Shown: one piece after another, positions 7,731 to 15,433 of the stretch | Position numbering within the stretch: position 1 is the first letter of the stretch | Layout of the letters: each line of letters starts with the position of its first letter | NCBI RefSeq assembly: GCF_000335475.2 | Contig: NZ_ANAH02000069.1 | Location: 110,219 to 174,218 of the forward strand | Origin: Cystobacter fuscus DSM 2262 | GTDB lineage: Bacteria > Myxococcota > Myxococcia > Myxococcales > Myxococcaceae | Direction: 5' to 3' | Length of the DNA: 64,000 nucleotides | Program-made: the position numbers and the translations under genes | The notes under the pieces: model-generated | Seen by the model: the letters and a program-made list of their open reading frames with translations, nothing else | Databases searched by the model: none | Told to the model about the DNA's origin: nothing

Positions 7731-8539
7731 GGCGTGGCGGGTGCGGCGGGAAGCGCGTGGAACTTCAGGAGGGCGGGCCGGCGGCGGGAGATGAAGACGA
7801 CGGCGCCGGCGGTGAAGGCCCCCTCGAGTATTCCGAGCGGAAGCTGGGTGGGGAGGAAGGAGAGCAGCAGGGTGCCCAGCGTGGTGCCCAGCGGTTGGGC
7901 GCCGTGCAGCGCCGAGGCCAGCTCGAAGGACGTCATGGCGTAGGTGGCCCAATCCGACAACATGCCCGCGGCGAAGGCCGCCACTCCGAGCGAGGCGCGC
8001 AGGGAGCGCAGTCCGTGGAAGATGGCGTAGCCGACGAAGCCGCCCACCACGCCCATGGACCAGATGTCGGCGCCCAGGGTGGACAGCCCTCCGTGGGCGA
8101 GGAAGAGCGCTTGCAGCAACAGCGCCACGAACGTCACCAGCACGGTCATCACCGGACCGATGAGCACGGCGGCGAGCCCCGTGCCACACGGGTGCGAGCA
8201 GGTGCCGATGATGGGGACCGGCACGGGCATGCAGGAGACGACGAAGACCGCGGCGGCGAGCATCGCCACGAAGGGCGAATAGAGCGGGCTCTGCGCCATG
8301 CGCTGGCGCAACCGCGTGACGCCCAGCGCGAGCAGTGGCAGCACGGACAGCGTCCAGCCCGCGGCCCACCCGAAGGGAAGGAGGCCCTCCGCCAGGTGCA
8401 TGGCATGCGCGGGATGAGGCAGCAGCAACAGCACGAGTGCCGCGAGCCCCGCGCTCGGTGGGAGAGGCGCTGATTGGAGGCAGGCCTGGACGCAATGCCG
8501 GAGGACGGCACCACACCCACGCCCGGAGAAACCCGGCAT
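7727..8539 (-). CDS. cbiM: Cobalt ECF transporter substrate-binding membrane protein
   Basis: S-component of the cobalt importer, 270 residues with about seven membrane helices. A long N-terminal leader ends at AHA, followed by MHLAEGLLP. In the CbiM/NikM family the mature chain starts Met-His and these residues ligate the metal, so cleavage after Ala46 would create the correct metal site. The later GTCSHPCGTG segment carries another conserved His. It is the first gene after the cobalamin riboswitch, with a purine-rich site (GCGAGG) about five bases before the ATG. Confidence 0.95.
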   Translation of the reverse strand: MPGFSGRGCGAVLRHCVQACLQSAPLPPSAGLAALVLLLLPHPAHAMHLAEGLLPFGWAAGWTLSVLPLLALGVTRLRQRMAQSPLYSPFVAMLAAAVFVVSCMPVPVPIIGTCSHPCGTGLAAVLIGPVMTVLVTFVALLLQALFLAHGGLSTLGADIWSMGVVGGFVGYAIFHGLRSLRASLGVAAFAAGMLSDWATYAMTSFELASALHGAQPLGTTLGTLLLSFLPTQLPLGILEGAFTAGAVVFISRRRPALLKFHALPAAPATP

Positions 8540-8579
8540 GGCAACCTCGCTCTCAATCCTCGGAGAGATGGGTCGAACA

Positions 8580-8775
8580 GCCCTGGGTAGGTCTCCTGGC
8601 TCGTGGATTCAGAGCGCCTGACGGCGTTCCGCGCCACCTCCACCTTCCCCGACGCATCGAGTGGTGACTTCGGAGGTAGCTTCCCACTTACAGTGGCGGG
8701 TCCGCGCCGGACTCACACCGGCTTCCCCGTTATGCCCTTGATAGCGGGCACCCCTGGCTATGGATTCGATTGTCA
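8580..8775 (-). promoter_or_regulatory. Cobalamin (AdoCbl-type) riboswitch controlling the cbiMNQOX... operon
   Basis: Read on the minus strand the leader contains, in order, GGTGCC, ACGGGGAAGCCGGTG, GAGTCCGG, CCCGCCACTGTAAG and finally the B12 box GAGCCAGGAGACCTACC (around 8585-8602). This is the order and sequence of the conserved core of the cobalamin riboswitch. The remaining distance to the cbiM start is about 40 bases, with no run of T, so control is probably by hiding the ribosome site rather than by termination. The outer boundaries are approximate. Confidence 0.95.
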
Positions 8776-8782
8776 GGGGCCA

Positions 8783-8810
8783 AGTATCGGAGGCGGCGCG
8801 CTCCTGTCAA
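8783..8810 (-). promoter_or_regulatory. Predicted sigma-70 promoter of the cobalamin operon
   Basis: On the minus strand a perfect -35 box TTGACA (8805-8810) is followed after 16 bases by GATACT (8783-8788, four of six matches to TATAAT). Transcription would start near 8776, right at the 5' edge of the riboswitch. The -35 box begins only about 15 bases past the bluB stop codon. Confidence 0.7.
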
Positions 8811-8824
8811 CGGAATGCGCGCTC

Positions 8825-9478
8825 CTACCCCTCGGCACTCCGCCACCGATTCTCCCAGATCAGCTCTTCCAGCGTCCGGCGCGAGTCCCAGCCTTCCAGC
8901 TCCAGCATCGGCCGCTCATAGAAGGCCTCGACATGGCCCAGGCACAGGATGGCGATGGGCTCACTGCCCTTTGGTGCTCCCAACAACTCCGCCAGCCGGG
9001 TGGGCTCGAAGAGCGACACCCAGCCCATGCCAATCCCCTCGGCCCTCGCGGCGAGCCAGAGGTTCTGGATGGCGCAACTGGCGGAGGCGAGGTCCATGTT
9101 CGGCAGGGTGCGCCTGCCAAACACGTAGCGCTCGCGTTGATCCATCAGCGCCACGACCCAGAGCTCGGGACATTCCTTGATGCCCTCGACCTTGAGGCGC
9201 ATGAACTCCTCGCCCCGCGGGCCCAGCGCCTCGGCGGTACGCGCGCGCTCCTGCTCGACCAGCCCGGCGATGTCACCGCGCAGCCGCGCATCCGTGATGC
9301 GAATGAAACGCCACGGCTGCATGAAGCCGACGCTCGGCCCGAGATGCGCCGCCTGGAGCAGCCGCGCCATGATCTCCTGATCGATGGGATCGGATCGGAA
9401 GTGGCGCATGTCCCGGCGTTCACTGATCACTCGGTAGACGGCTTCTCGCTCCGCGGGAGAAAAGCGGTGTTTCGTCAT
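8825..9478 (-). CDS. bluB: 5,6-dimethylbenzimidazole synthase
   Basis: Oxygen- and flavin-dependent enzyme that cuts FMNH2 to make dimethylbenzimidazole, the lower ligand of B12. The 217-residue protein is of the nitroreductase fold. Diagnostic stretches are RRDMRHFRSDP (about 21-31), LGPSVGFMQPWRFI (about 46-59), LPNMDLASASCAIQNLW (about 125) and GIGMGWVSLF. The ATG at 9478 gives the family N-terminus. It follows cobC by 68 bases on the same strand and ends just before the promoter of the cobalt/corrin operon. Confidence 0.95.
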   Translation of the reverse strand: MTKHRFSPAEREAVYRVISERRDMRHFRSDPIDQEIMARLLQAAHLGPSVGFMQPWRFIRITDARLRGDIAGLVEQERARTAEALGPRGEEFMRLKVEGIKECPELWVVALMDQRERYVFGRRTLPNMDLASASCAIQNLWLAARAEGIGMGWVSLFEPTRLAELLGAPKGSEPIAILCLGHVEAFYERPMLELEGWDSRRTLEELIWENRWRSAEG

Positions 9479-9546
9479 GGATCGTCGAGCCCCTGGCAAG
9501 CCCTCTCTCGAGGCGCTCCATACCACCGCTCGCCCCGCCCGGCGGC

Positions 9547-10170
9547 TCAGCCGAACGTCAGGTTCATCAACTTCACGACGGGCTCGTCCCCGTGGAAGTC
9601 GAGGATGTTCACCGCCGAGTACCCCTGCTCCAGCCGGAACAGGTGCGCGTCCGGCAGGCCCAGCGCCTCGGCGAGCAACGTCCGGTTCACGCCGCCGTGC
9701 GAGACCAGCACGAACGTCTCTCCCGCGTGCCGCGAGCGCAACGCCCGGGCCGCCGACGACACCCGCTCGCGCAGCTCCGGGTAGCTCTCGCCCTCCGGGA
9801 AGCGCACCCGCGTGGGATGCGCCATCCACTCCGCGAACACCGCGGGGTAGCGCTTCTCCACCTCCTCGTACGTGAGGCCCTCGAGGAGACCGAAGTCGAG
9901 CTCCTGGAACGCCGCCTCCGTGTCCACCGCCATCCCCTTGAGCTGCGCCAGTGGGGCCGCGCTCTCCACCGCGCGCCGGAGCGGGCTCGCGTAGACGCGT
10001 GACAGGGGCGCCTCGGCCAGGAACCGCGCGGCGTGCTCGGCCTGCGACCGGCCCGCGGAGGACAGCCCCACGTCCAGCCGCCCGTAGCACCGGCCCCGCG
10101 CCTCCTCCACCGGCTGCCCGTGCCGCACCAGCACCATGCGCGTCACGCCCTTCGCGAGTCGCCAGTCCAT
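9547..10170 (-). CDS. cobC: Alpha-ribazole phosphatase (histidine phosphatase superfamily)
   Basis: Removes the phosphate from alpha-ribazole-5'-phosphate or adenosylcobalamin-5'-phosphate late in B12 assembly. The 207-residue protein has the phosphoglycerate-mutase-type catalytic motif LVRHGQP with nucleophile His17, ASPLRRAVESA near residue 61, the acid/base FGLLEGLTYEE and the second histidine in VSHGG. An AGGGG ribosome site precedes the ATG. Other members of this superfamily are sugar phosphatases, but adjacency to bluB supports CobC. Confidence 0.85.
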   Translation of the reverse strand: MDWRLAKGVTRMVLVRHGQPVEEARGRCYGRLDVGLSSAGRSQAEHAARFLAEAPLSRVYASPLRRAVESAAPLAQLKGMAVDTEAAFQELDFGLLEGLTYEEVEKRYPAVFAEWMAHPTRVRFPEGESYPELRERVSSAARALRSRHAGETFVLVSHGGVNRTLLAEALGLPDAHLFRLEQGYSAVNILDFHGDEPVVKLMNLTFG

Positions 10171-10260
10171 TGCCTTACCCCTCCACCCGGGTCACACCAC
10201 GTTCGCACCCACTCGCGATGCCGTCATCCTCGACATGCAGCGGGGCCCGGAAACACGAAC

Positions 10261-10289
10261 GCCCGGAAGCCCCAAGGGGGCCACCGGGC
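10261..10289 (-). terminator. Hairpin terminator after the phasin-like gene
   Basis: A 29-base near-perfect inverted repeat (GCCCGG-AA-GCCCC / GGGGC-CA-CCGGGC) with a three-base loop lies 30 bases past the stop of the phasin-like gene. On that strand it is followed by GTTCGTGTTT, a short T-rich stretch. It would separate the phasin-like gene from cobC. Confidence 0.6.
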
Positions 10290-10318
10290 GGCTTCGTCTC
10301 CAACGGGAGAGTCCAGCC

Positions 10319-11179
10319 TTACGCCTTGGGCGTCTCCTGCTGCTTCGGCTCCGCCGGCTTCGCGGGCGACACGAGCGAATCCAGTCGGCTCGTCAGCCGA
10401 TCCAGCTCGCGGTTGATCGCGCTCACCTGGGACTGGCTCGCCACCCCGCCCACCACCTGGATCATCTGGCTGCGCAGCCCCGTCAGGCGCTGACGCACCT
10501 CACCGCCCACCCACGTCGCCTGCTTCTCCAGCTTCTGCACGGTGGGGTTGGCGCGCAGATCGTTCACGTTCAGCATCCCCAGCACCTCGCGGCGCGACTC
10601 CCGGCCGATCGTCGCCAGCGTCTGCAGCGCCTTCTGCGCATCCGCCTCGATCTGCCCCAGCTGCTTCTGGGCCTGCTCCAGGCGCCCCTTCACGAAGGAC
10701 GCCACCTGGCCCGCCGCCTCGGCCACCGCCGTCTCCGCCTTGGCCGCCTCCGCCTTGGCCGCCTCGGCCGCCTTGCCCGCGGCCGCCTCCGCCTTGCCCG
10801 CCGCCTCGGCCACCGTCTCGGCCGCCTTCTGCGCCACGGCCTCCACCTTCTCCGCCGCCTTCTGCGCCACGGCCTCCACCTTCTCCGCCGCCTTCTGCGT
10901 CACGGCCTCCGCCTTCTCGATGGCCTTGTGCGCCGCGGTCTCCACCCGGCCCGCGGCCGTCTGCGCCGCGCTCTCCGCCACCGTGGCCGCCGTCTGCGCC
11001 GCGGCCTCCGCCGCCCCCACCGTCTCACTCACCGTCTGGGCCACCTCACTCGCCGTCTCGGCCACCGTCTGGGCCGCGGCCTCCACCTTCTCCTCCACGG
11101 CATTCACCACCGGTGCGGGCTCGCCGGCCTGGGGAGCGTGCGACTGCTGGGATTTCGAGTGCTTGTGGTGCTTGGCCAT
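10319..11179 (-). CDS. Phasin/LEA-like Ala-Glu-Lys-rich coiled-coil protein
   Basis: A 286-residue protein. Residues about 28-170 are almost entirely A, E, K, V, T and Q in 11-residue amphipathic repeats such as EKVEAVAQKAA, like LEA or apolipoprotein helices. Residues about 170-250 (VKGRLEQAQKQL onward) resemble the C-terminal part of poly(3-hydroxyalkanoate) granule phasins. A basic His/Lys-rich start (MAKHHKHSK) and a Pro/Lys-rich tail flank it. No signal peptide. A cytoplasmic granule- or DNA-associated structural role fits, but the substrate is not shown. A GGAGG site lies about 11 bases before the ATG, and a palindromic promoter element lies upstream. Confidence 0.75.
   Translation of the reverse strand: MAKHHKHSKSQQSHAPQAGEPAPVVNAVEEKVEAAAQTVAETASEVAQTVSETVGAAEAAAQTAATVAESAAQTAAGRVETAAHKAIEKAEAVTQKAAEKVEAVAQKAAEKVEAVAQKAAETVAEAAGKAEAAAGKAAEAAKAEAAKAETAVAEAAGQVASFVKGRLEQAQKQLGQIEADAQKALQTLATIGRESRREVLGMLNVNDLRANPTVQKLEKQATWVGGEVRQRLTGLRSQMIQVVGGVASQSQVSAINRELDRLTSRLDSLVSPAKPAEPKQQETPKA
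10821..10919. repeat. 33-base tandem repeat, three copies, inside the phasin-like gene
   Basis: Three in-frame 33-base units start at 10821, 10854 and 10887. The first two are identical and the third differs at a few bases. They encode the 11-residue repeat EKVEAVAQKAA. The near identity suggests recent duplication or slippage. Confidence 0.9.
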
Positions 11180-11212
11180 GTGTTTGAAACCTCCGCTAGG
11201 GTAAGTACCCCA

Positions 11213-11241
11213 GTGCTAACGCGTCGCGTTAGGGCAGTCAA
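11213..11241 (-). promoter_or_regulatory. Promoter with a perfect 17-base palindrome in its spacer
   Basis: On the minus strand TTGACT (11236-11241) and TAGCAC (11213-11218) are separated by 17 bases. The spacer is almost filled by the perfect inverted repeat CTAACGCG-T-CGCGTTAG (11216-11232). Predicted start is near 11206, about 27 bases before the phasin-like ATG. A repressor bound there would block RNA polymerase. The palindrome is seen directly; the promoter and operator roles are inference. Confidence 0.55.
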
Positions 11242-11344
11242 CCCCCCATGACGCGATGAGACGAGAATCAGGTGGCTTCCGACTCCAGCGGGCCGGCGTG
11301 TTAGCTCTGGTGCCTCCTCTCCCACCCCTCCGGAGACCCCATCC

Positions 11345-13561
11345 ATGCGTCAGTTCTTCCTCACCGGCGCGGGCATCCTGGTGCTCGCCTCCGCCGCCTG
11401 CACGACGACATCCCACGAGGGGCGTGGGGCCGACCCCACCGTTCCCGCAACCCCCCCAGCGCCCACCATGTCTCCTTCCTCGGAAACGACGTCGTCCAAG
11501 ACGAACCCGCTGTTGGATCACTGGTCCGGCCCCTATGGCGGCGTGCCGGCCTTCGATCAAATCCGCATCGAGCACTTCCGGCCCGCGCTCGAGACCTCGA
11601 TGAACGAGTACCGCCGTGAGATCGCCGACCTGGCGAACGAGCCGGCGGCGCCCACCTTCGAGAACACGATCGCCGCGTTCGAGCGGCTCGGGCAGCGCTT
11701 CGAGGAGGTGAGCACGATCTATGGCATCTGGGGCTCGTCGCTCAACGGGCCGGAGTTCCAGACCATCGAGCGGGAGATGGCGCCCCGGCTCGCGGCGATC
11801 TCCGACGAGGTCATCCAGAACGAGCGGCTGTTCCAGCGCATCGCGGCCGTCTACGAGTCGCCCGACAAGGCGAAGCTGACGCCCGAGCAGCAGCGCCTGG
11901 TGTGGCACCACTACACGCGCTTCGTGCGCTCGGGGGCCCGGCTCGACGCGGAGAAGAAGAAGCAGCTGTCGGCGCTCAACCAGCGCCTCGCGTCGCTCTA
12001 CACGAGCTTCGGCCAGAACGTGCTGGCCGACGAGGAGGGCTACGTCGTGGTGCTCGACTCGGACAAGGATCTCGACGGCCTGCCCGACTCGGTGCGCGCG
12101 GGCGCGGCGGCGGCCGCCGCGTCGCGGGGGCTGGCGGGCAAGTGGGCCATCACCAACACGCGCTCGTCCATGGAGCCCTTCCTGACGTACTCGCGCCGCA
12201 GGGATCTGCGCGAGAAGGTCTGGCGCCACTACATCAACCGGGGTGACAACGGGGACACCCACGACAACAACGCCATCATCACGGAGATCCTCCAACTGCG
12301 CGCCGAGCGGGCCCAGCTCCTGGGCTACGCCACCCATGCCCACTGGCGGCTGGAGAACACCATGGCCCGCACGCCCGAGCGCGCCATGACGCTGATGGAG
12401 GCCGTCTGGAAGCCCGCCGTCGCGCGCGTGCGCCAGGAGGTCGCCGACATGCAGGCGCTCGCCACGAAGGAGGGCGACAAGATCACCATCGAGCCCTGGG
12501 ACTACCGCTACTACGCCGAGAAGGTGCGCAAGGCGAAGTACGACTTGGATCAGAACGAGGTGAAGCCCTACCTGCAGTTGGAGAAGCTGCGCGAGGCGAT
12601 GTTCTGGGTGGCCGGGGAGCTGTTCGGCTTCACCTTCACCCCGGTGAACGACGTGCCCGTGTATCACCCGGACGTGCGCGTCTGGGAGGTGAAGGACAAG
12701 GCCCGGGGCAAGCACGTGGGCCTGTGGTACTTCGATCCCTATGCCCGCCCGGGTAAGCGCTCCGGGGCGTGGATGAACGCCTATCGCTCGCAGGAGCGCT
12801 TCCGGGGGGAGATCACCACCATCGTCTCCAACAACGCCAACTTCGTGAAGGGCCAGCCCGGCGAGCCAGTCCTCATCAGCTGGAGCGACGCGGAGACGCT
12901 CTTCCACGAGTTCGGCCATGCGCTGCACGGCCTGAGCTCCGACGTGAACTACCCCGCGCTGTCGGGCACCAACGTGGTGCGTGACTACGTGGAGTTCCCC
13001 TCGCAGCTGCTCGAGCACTGGCTGGACACGCCCGAGGTGCTCAACACCTACGCCCTGCACTACCAGACGGGCAAGCCCATCCCCTCCGAGCTCGTCGCGA
13101 AGATCGCCAAGGCGGCCACCTTCAACCAGGGCTTCGCCACGGTGGAGTACCTGTCCAGCGCGCTCGTGGACATGAAGCTGCACCTGGCGGGCACGAAGAA
13201 GATCGAGCCGGACGCGTTCGAGCGCGACACGCTCCAGGGGCTCGGGATGCCCAGGGAGATCGTCATGCGCCACCGCACGCCCCAGTTCGGCCACGTCTTC
13301 GCGGGGGATGGCTACTCGGCGGGCTACTACAGCTACCTCTGGTCGGACACGCTCACCGCCGATGCCTTCGAGTCCTTCACCGAGGCCAAGGGCCCCTACG
13401 ATCGGGACGTGGCCAGCCGGCTGAAGAAGCACGTCTTCTCGGTGGGAAACACGGTGGACCCGGCCGAGGGCTACCGCTCCTTCCGTGGCAAGGAAGCGGG
13501 CATCGACGCGCTGATGCGCAAGCGCGGCTTCCCCGTGCCCGCGGCGAAGAAGAAGAACTGA
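11345..13561 (+). CDS. M3 family zinc oligopeptidase (peptidyl-dipeptidase Dcp type), lipoprotein
   Basis: A 738-residue metallopeptidase. A signal peptide with lipobox ASAAC (Cys19) predicts an acylated envelope protein, followed by a Thr/Pro-rich linker to about residue 55. The zinc site is HEFGH at 521-525 with the third ligand Glu550 in YVEFPSQ, the exact M3 spacing. Late residues HVFAGDGYSAGYYSYLW form the family's substrate loop. It probably trims short peptides in the periplasm or at the outer membrane. The gene is divergent from the phasin-like gene and is followed 18 bases later by a histidine kinase gene. Confidence 0.93.
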   Translation: MRQFFLTGAGILVLASAACTTTSHEGRGADPTVPATPPAPTMSPSSETTSSKTNPLLDHWSGPYGGVPAFDQIRIEHFRPALETSMNEYRREIADLANEPAAPTFENTIAAFERLGQRFEEVSTIYGIWGSSLNGPEFQTIEREMAPRLAAISDEVIQNERLFQRIAAVYESPDKAKLTPEQQRLVWHHYTRFVRSGARLDAEKKKQLSALNQRLASLYTSFGQNVLADEEGYVVVLDSDKDLDGLPDSVRAGAAAAAASRGLAGKWAITNTRSSMEPFLTYSRRRDLREKVWRHYINRGDNGDTHDNNAIITEILQLRAERAQLLGYATHAHWRLENTMARTPERAMTLMEAVWKPAVARVRQEVADMQALATKEGDKITIEPWDYRYYAEKVRKAKYDLDQNEVKPYLQLEKLREAMFWVAGELFGFTFTPVNDVPVYHPDVRVWEVKDKARGKHVGLWYFDPYARPGKRSGAWMNAYRSQERFRGEITTIVSNNANFVKGQPGEPVLISWSDAETLFHEFGHALHGLSSDVNYPALSGTNVVRDYVEFPSQLLEHWLDTPEVLNTYALHYQTGKPIPSELVAKIAKAATFNQGFATVEYLSSALVDMKLHLAGTKKIEPDAFERDTLQGLGMPREIVMRHRTPQFGHVFAGDGYSAGYYSYLWSDTLTADAFESFTEAKGPYDRDVASRLKKHVFSVGNTVDPAEGYRSFRGKEAGIDALMRKRGFPVPAAKKKN

Positions 13562-13579
13562 GGACCGTCCCGCCTCCGC

Positions 13580-15433
13580 ATGCTGCGCCGGCTCCTCCCC
13601 ACCCTCGCCGCTCTCGTCTGTGGTCTGCTGGCCCTCTTCTGGGGGCTGGTGAGCCTGCAGCGGATCTTCTCCCAGGAGCGGGAGGATGCCCGGGCCCAGC
13701 TGCGCACCAGCCGCGAGGCCCTCGAGGAGTCCGCCACCCAGTCCCTGCGCCACCGGCTCGCCCACCGGTTGGAGCACGAGCTGCCCGCCCTGCATGCCGC
13801 CATGGGCAATCCCCTCGCCCCCGGCGAGGGCTACTATCTGCGCTTCCGCGGGCAGCAGTTCCTGCCCCGTGCCACCCACTCGGCCCCCGGCACGGACACG
13901 CCCGCCCGGCGCAATTACCGCGCGCTCGTCCACGCGCTCACCTCGTCGGGCCCCCTCCCCGAGCCCTGGCGCGAGCGGCTGACTCGGCTGCGGGACGTGG
14001 AGGCGGCACTCGAGCGCAAGCAGACCGCGCGCGCCAACGCGCTCGTCGAGGAGGTGCTGCGCCATCACGCGGAGCACCCGCTGCCCGCCGAGCAGGAGCT
14101 GCCCTTCGTGCTGCTGCTGATCGAGCGGCTCCAGCGGGGAGCGGCCACCCCTCCCCTGGTCCGCGCGCTCCTGCGTGAGGGGCTCCCCGAGGACTTCGGT
14201 GGCATCCAACGCTCCGCGGGTCTCCAGAGGGATCTGCTGCGCGAGCGCGAGCGCTTCACCTCGCCCGACTTCACCTTCCTGCTCGTGCGCACGGTGAAGG
14301 TGAGCACCGCCCTGGGCGAGCCCACCGACGACTTCCTGGCCCGCGCGCGCGAGGCCGACGCGGGCCTCATCATCCTCCCCGAGGGACTCACCGGCCCCAC
14401 GCTCCTGGGCGAGCGCTGGTACGTGGAGCCCACCCTCCTGCCCCAGCAACAGGACGTGGTCGTGCGTGGCATCGCCGTGGAGCTCGAGCCGCTGCTCGAC
14501 GAGCTGGCCACGGAGCTGCGTGCGCGGGGCCACTTCGGCCCGGATGGACGGGTCAGGCTCCAGTCCTCGGACTGGGTGCTACCCCTGGACACCCTGCGGC
14601 TGGAGGTGTCCGTGCCCCGGTGGCGCGCGGCCGAGGAGGCCATCGAGCAACGCCATGGACTCAAGACGCTGCTGGTGGCCACCTGCGGCTCGCTCGCGGT
14701 GGCCATCGGGGTGCTCGCCGTGGTGGCCCAGCGCGGGCGCTACCGCTACGTGGAGCTCAAGAATGACTTCGTGGCCACCGTCTCCCATGAGCTGCGCACC
14801 CCGCTGGCCTCCATCCGCCTGATGGCCGAGACGCTCGAGCGCAAGCTCGCCCAGGCCCCGCCCGACACGCGCGCCTACCCCGAGCGCATCCTCCAGGCCG
14901 CCGATGGCCTGAGCTTCCTCGTGGAGAACATCCTGTCGTTCAACCGCATCGACAAGGGGCGCTGGCGGCCGCGCATCACCCTCGTGACGATGGAGGAGCT
15001 CGTCGGCATGCTCCGCGCGGACTTGAGGGACTCCGTGTCCGTCCCCGTCCGGCTCACCGCGAACGTGGGCGAGGCCCAGATCGAAGCGGACCCCTCGCTC
15101 ATCCGCCTGCTGCTGGCCAACCTCGCGCGCAACGCCTGCGCCTACAACCGCCGCAGCCCGGTGGAGCTGTCCCTGCGCGCCTACCCTTCCGGGCACAACG
15201 GCTGCGTGGTGATGTTCTCCGACAATGGCATCGGCATTCCCCCGAGCGAGTGGGAGAACGTCTTCCGCGACTTCCACCGGTTGGATTCCAACGGTCCCGA
15301 GGTGCATGGCAGTGGCCTCGGGCTCGCGCTGTGCCGCAAGATCATGACCCTGCACTCAGGCCGCATCTCCGTGGAGAACTCCAGCCCCGAGGGCACGACG
15401 TTCTGTCTGCTCTTCCCCGAAACGCGAGAATGA
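13580..15433 (+). CDS. Two-component sensor histidine kinase
   Basis: A 617-residue inner-membrane kinase. One membrane helix lies at about residues 5-27, a roughly 330-residue periplasmic sensor domain of unrecognised type follows, and a second helix lies at about 360-380. The HisKA domain has the phosphorylated His403 in VSHELRTPLAS. The ATPase domain shows NLARNACAYNRR (N box), FSDNGIGIPPSE (G1) and GSGLGLALC (G2). The stop overlaps the ATG of the response regulator gene (ATGA), so the two act as a pair. The stimulus is not evident from sequence. Confidence 0.93.
   Translation: MLRRLLPTLAALVCGLLALFWGLVSLQRIFSQEREDARAQLRTSREALEESATQSLRHRLAHRLEHELPALHAAMGNPLAPGEGYYLRFRGQQFLPRATHSAPGTDTPARRNYRALVHALTSSGPLPEPWRERLTRLRDVEAALERKQTARANALVEEVLRHHAEHPLPAEQELPFVLLLIERLQRGAATPPLVRALLREGLPEDFGGIQRSAGLQRDLLRERERFTSPDFTFLLVRTVKVSTALGEPTDDFLARAREADAGLIILPEGLTGPTLLGERWYVEPTLLPQQQDVVVRGIAVELEPLLDELATELRARGHFGPDGRVRLQSSDWVLPLDTLRLEVSVPRWRAAEEAIEQRHGLKTLLVATCGSLAVAIGVLAVVAQRGRYRYVELKNDFVATVSHELRTPLASIRLMAETLERKLAQAPPDTRAYPERILQAADGLSFLVENILSFNRIDKGRWRPRITLVTMEELVGMLRADLRDSVSVPVRLTANVGEAQIEADPSLIRLLLANLARNACAYNRRSPVELSLRAYPSGHNGCVVMFSDNGIGIPPSEWENVFRDFHRLDSNGPEVHGSGLGLALCRKIMTLHSGRISVENSSPEGTTFCLLFPETRE

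Noticed and set aside
10821..10919. Possible CRISPR-like array
   Set aside because: The 33-base units are directly adjacent with no spacers and lie in frame inside a coding gene.
11216..14533. An 1105-codon minus-strand open frame over the M3 peptidase and kinase genes
   Set aside because: The plus strand encodes two proteins with intact catalytic motifs; the antisense product is low-complexity.
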